Of a DNA stretch of 5,416 nt, positions 4,828 to 5,416 are shown piece after piece. The translations under genes were made by a program, and so were the position numbers. Source of the DNA: JBOHNM01 sp050730675 (GTDB lineage Bacteria > Planctomycetota > Phycisphaerae > Phycisphaerales > UBA1924); contig JBOHNM010000215.1 of NCBI GenBank assembly GCA_050730675.1, forward strand, positions 1-5,416, read 5' to 3'. The notes under the pieces were generated by a model. That model saw nothing but the letters and a program-made list of their open reading frames with translations, was not told where the DNA came from and made no database searches. Position 1 is the first letter of the stretch. Every line of letters starts with the position of its first letter.

Positions 4828-5416
4828 CTATTCCTTTGCCTTCTTCGCTGGAGTGGAGCCGGCGCCCATAGCGTCGAGCTTCATCCGGAGCTGGGTGATA
4901 TGGCTCATCGCTTCCTCGATTTCCTTACGCTGCGCGTTGTTCCGCGCGCGCTCCTGGTTGGTTTCATTGCGCTGATCCTCCAGCGCCTTCATCAACTCAG
5001 ACATGCGAACATTGAGCCGCTCGACCTCGCTGACATCATTGCGGCGCTTGTCCTCGTTCACCGCACGTGTCTCCCGGAAGCGCCGCACATCCTGGCCCAG
5101 CGACTGGATGACATTCTTCGCCGCGTTGATCTGACGATCGGTGCCCTTGACCACCAGCAATCCGCTCTCACGGTGGAACGCCAGTTCCGGCGGCTTGCCA
5201 CTGCTGCGGTCGCCCACCGCCTCAACGGCGGTCTCCACAGCCTTGAGCACGTCGGCCGACGGAAGTGAACAGGGGTCGGTGTCCTTGACCCACGGCGGCG
5301 AGCACACTTCGTTGAGTGAGAGCACGGACACGTCCTGCCCGGCCACGTAGTTGCGCACCGCGCCGACGTATACGAACGCCGGCACCGTTGTCGGCATACC
5401 GCCCGACGGCCCCGAC
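4828..5416 (-). CDS. Secretin-N-like domain protein with C-terminal coiled coil (5' end probably outside window)
   Basis: The frame is open to the right edge of the window. ATG at 5397 would give 189 residues, but codons upstream stay open (reading SGPSGG) and there is no ribosome site, so the true start is probably beyond 5416. Counting from that Met, VPAFVYVGAV (5-14) is a likely beta strand. Residues 46-61 (ADVLKAVETAVEAVG) form a helix, and PELAFHRESGLLVVKGTDRQINAAKNVIQSLG (70-101) looks like a strand-turn-strand-helix unit, as in the N-domains of secretins and related planctomycete proteins. Residues 105-177 are charged and heptad-like (VSEVERLNVRMSELMKAL and similar), predicting a coiled coil, and the tail is Lys/Ala-rich. 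No membrane helix or signal peptide is in the visible part. Function is unknown. It is first in the visible block, 27 bp before the sigma-factor frame. Alternatives are a lone periplasmic adaptor or the end of a larger secretin-like protein. Confidence 0.85.
   Translation of the reverse strand, partial: SGPSGGMPTTVPAFVYVGAVRNYVAGQDVSVLSLNEVCSPPWVKDTDPCSLPSADVLKAVETAVEAVGDRSSGKPPELAFHRESGLLVVKGTDRQINAAKNVIQSLGQDVRRFRETRAVNEDKRRNDVSEVERLNVRMSELMKALEDQRNETNQERARNNAQRKEIEEAMSHITQLRMKLDAMGAGSTPAKKAKE

Noticed and set aside
3850..5268. 472-codon plus-strand open frame
   Set aside because: It lies antisense to the sigma, membrane-partner and secretin-like genes. Its translation is rich in Arg, Pro, His and Ala with no domain, as expected of a shadow frame in high-GC DNA.

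Overview
The window is about two-thirds G+C or more by eye and is densely packed with genes in a bacterial arrangement. It holds seven protein-coding genes, two of them cut by the window edges. The valyl-tRNA synthetase reads, from memory of the family, like those of Planctomycetota, perhaps the class Phycisphaerae. The evidence is the stretch after NWDP, which reads LQTAVADDE rather than the usual xxSDLEVE type, and the lengthened loop before the editing motif KVTPAHD. The companion genes (an ECF sigma factor with a membrane partner lacking a zinc motif, and a small secretin-domain protein) fit that phylum. This placement is an inference from the sequence alone. No RNA gene, CRISPR array, insertion sequence or phage gene was seen.

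Layout from left to right. Positions 1-1294 (minus strand) hold the first 431 codons of valS, from its start through the HIGH catalytic motif and most of the editing domain. Positions 1295-1439 are a 145-bp divergent intergenic region. Positions 1440-2441 (plus strand) encode a membrane-anchored tetratricopeptide-repeat protein, the only plus-strand gene. It ends 6 bp before the end of the convergent minus-strand gene block.

Positions 2448-5416 form one tightly packed minus-strand block of five genes. In transcription order they are: (1) a protein with a secretin-N-like domain and a C-terminal coiled coil, whose start is probably outside the window; (2) an ECF-type sigma-70 family factor; (3) a single-pass membrane protein in the usual position of an anti-sigma factor, with a proline-rich linker and a CxxC near its C terminus; (4) a 101-residue single-pass membrane protein; (5) a short-chain dehydrogenase resembling pteridine reductase. 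Genes 2/3 and 4/5 overlap by the four bases ATGA, and the other gaps are 12 and 27 bp, so co-transcription and translational coupling are likely.

The most interesting reading is that the block is an envelope-signalling unit. In this view a sigma factor is controlled by a membrane partner that lacks the classical zinc-binding anti-sigma motif, alongside two uncharacterised proteins (one membrane-spanning, one of unknown location) and a metabolic reductase. This is inferred from gene order and fold resemblance; nothing in the sequence proves the regulatory link. Several start codons in the block are non-ATG, and the two divergent genes (valS and the TPR gene) lack a recognisable Shine-Dalgarno sequence.
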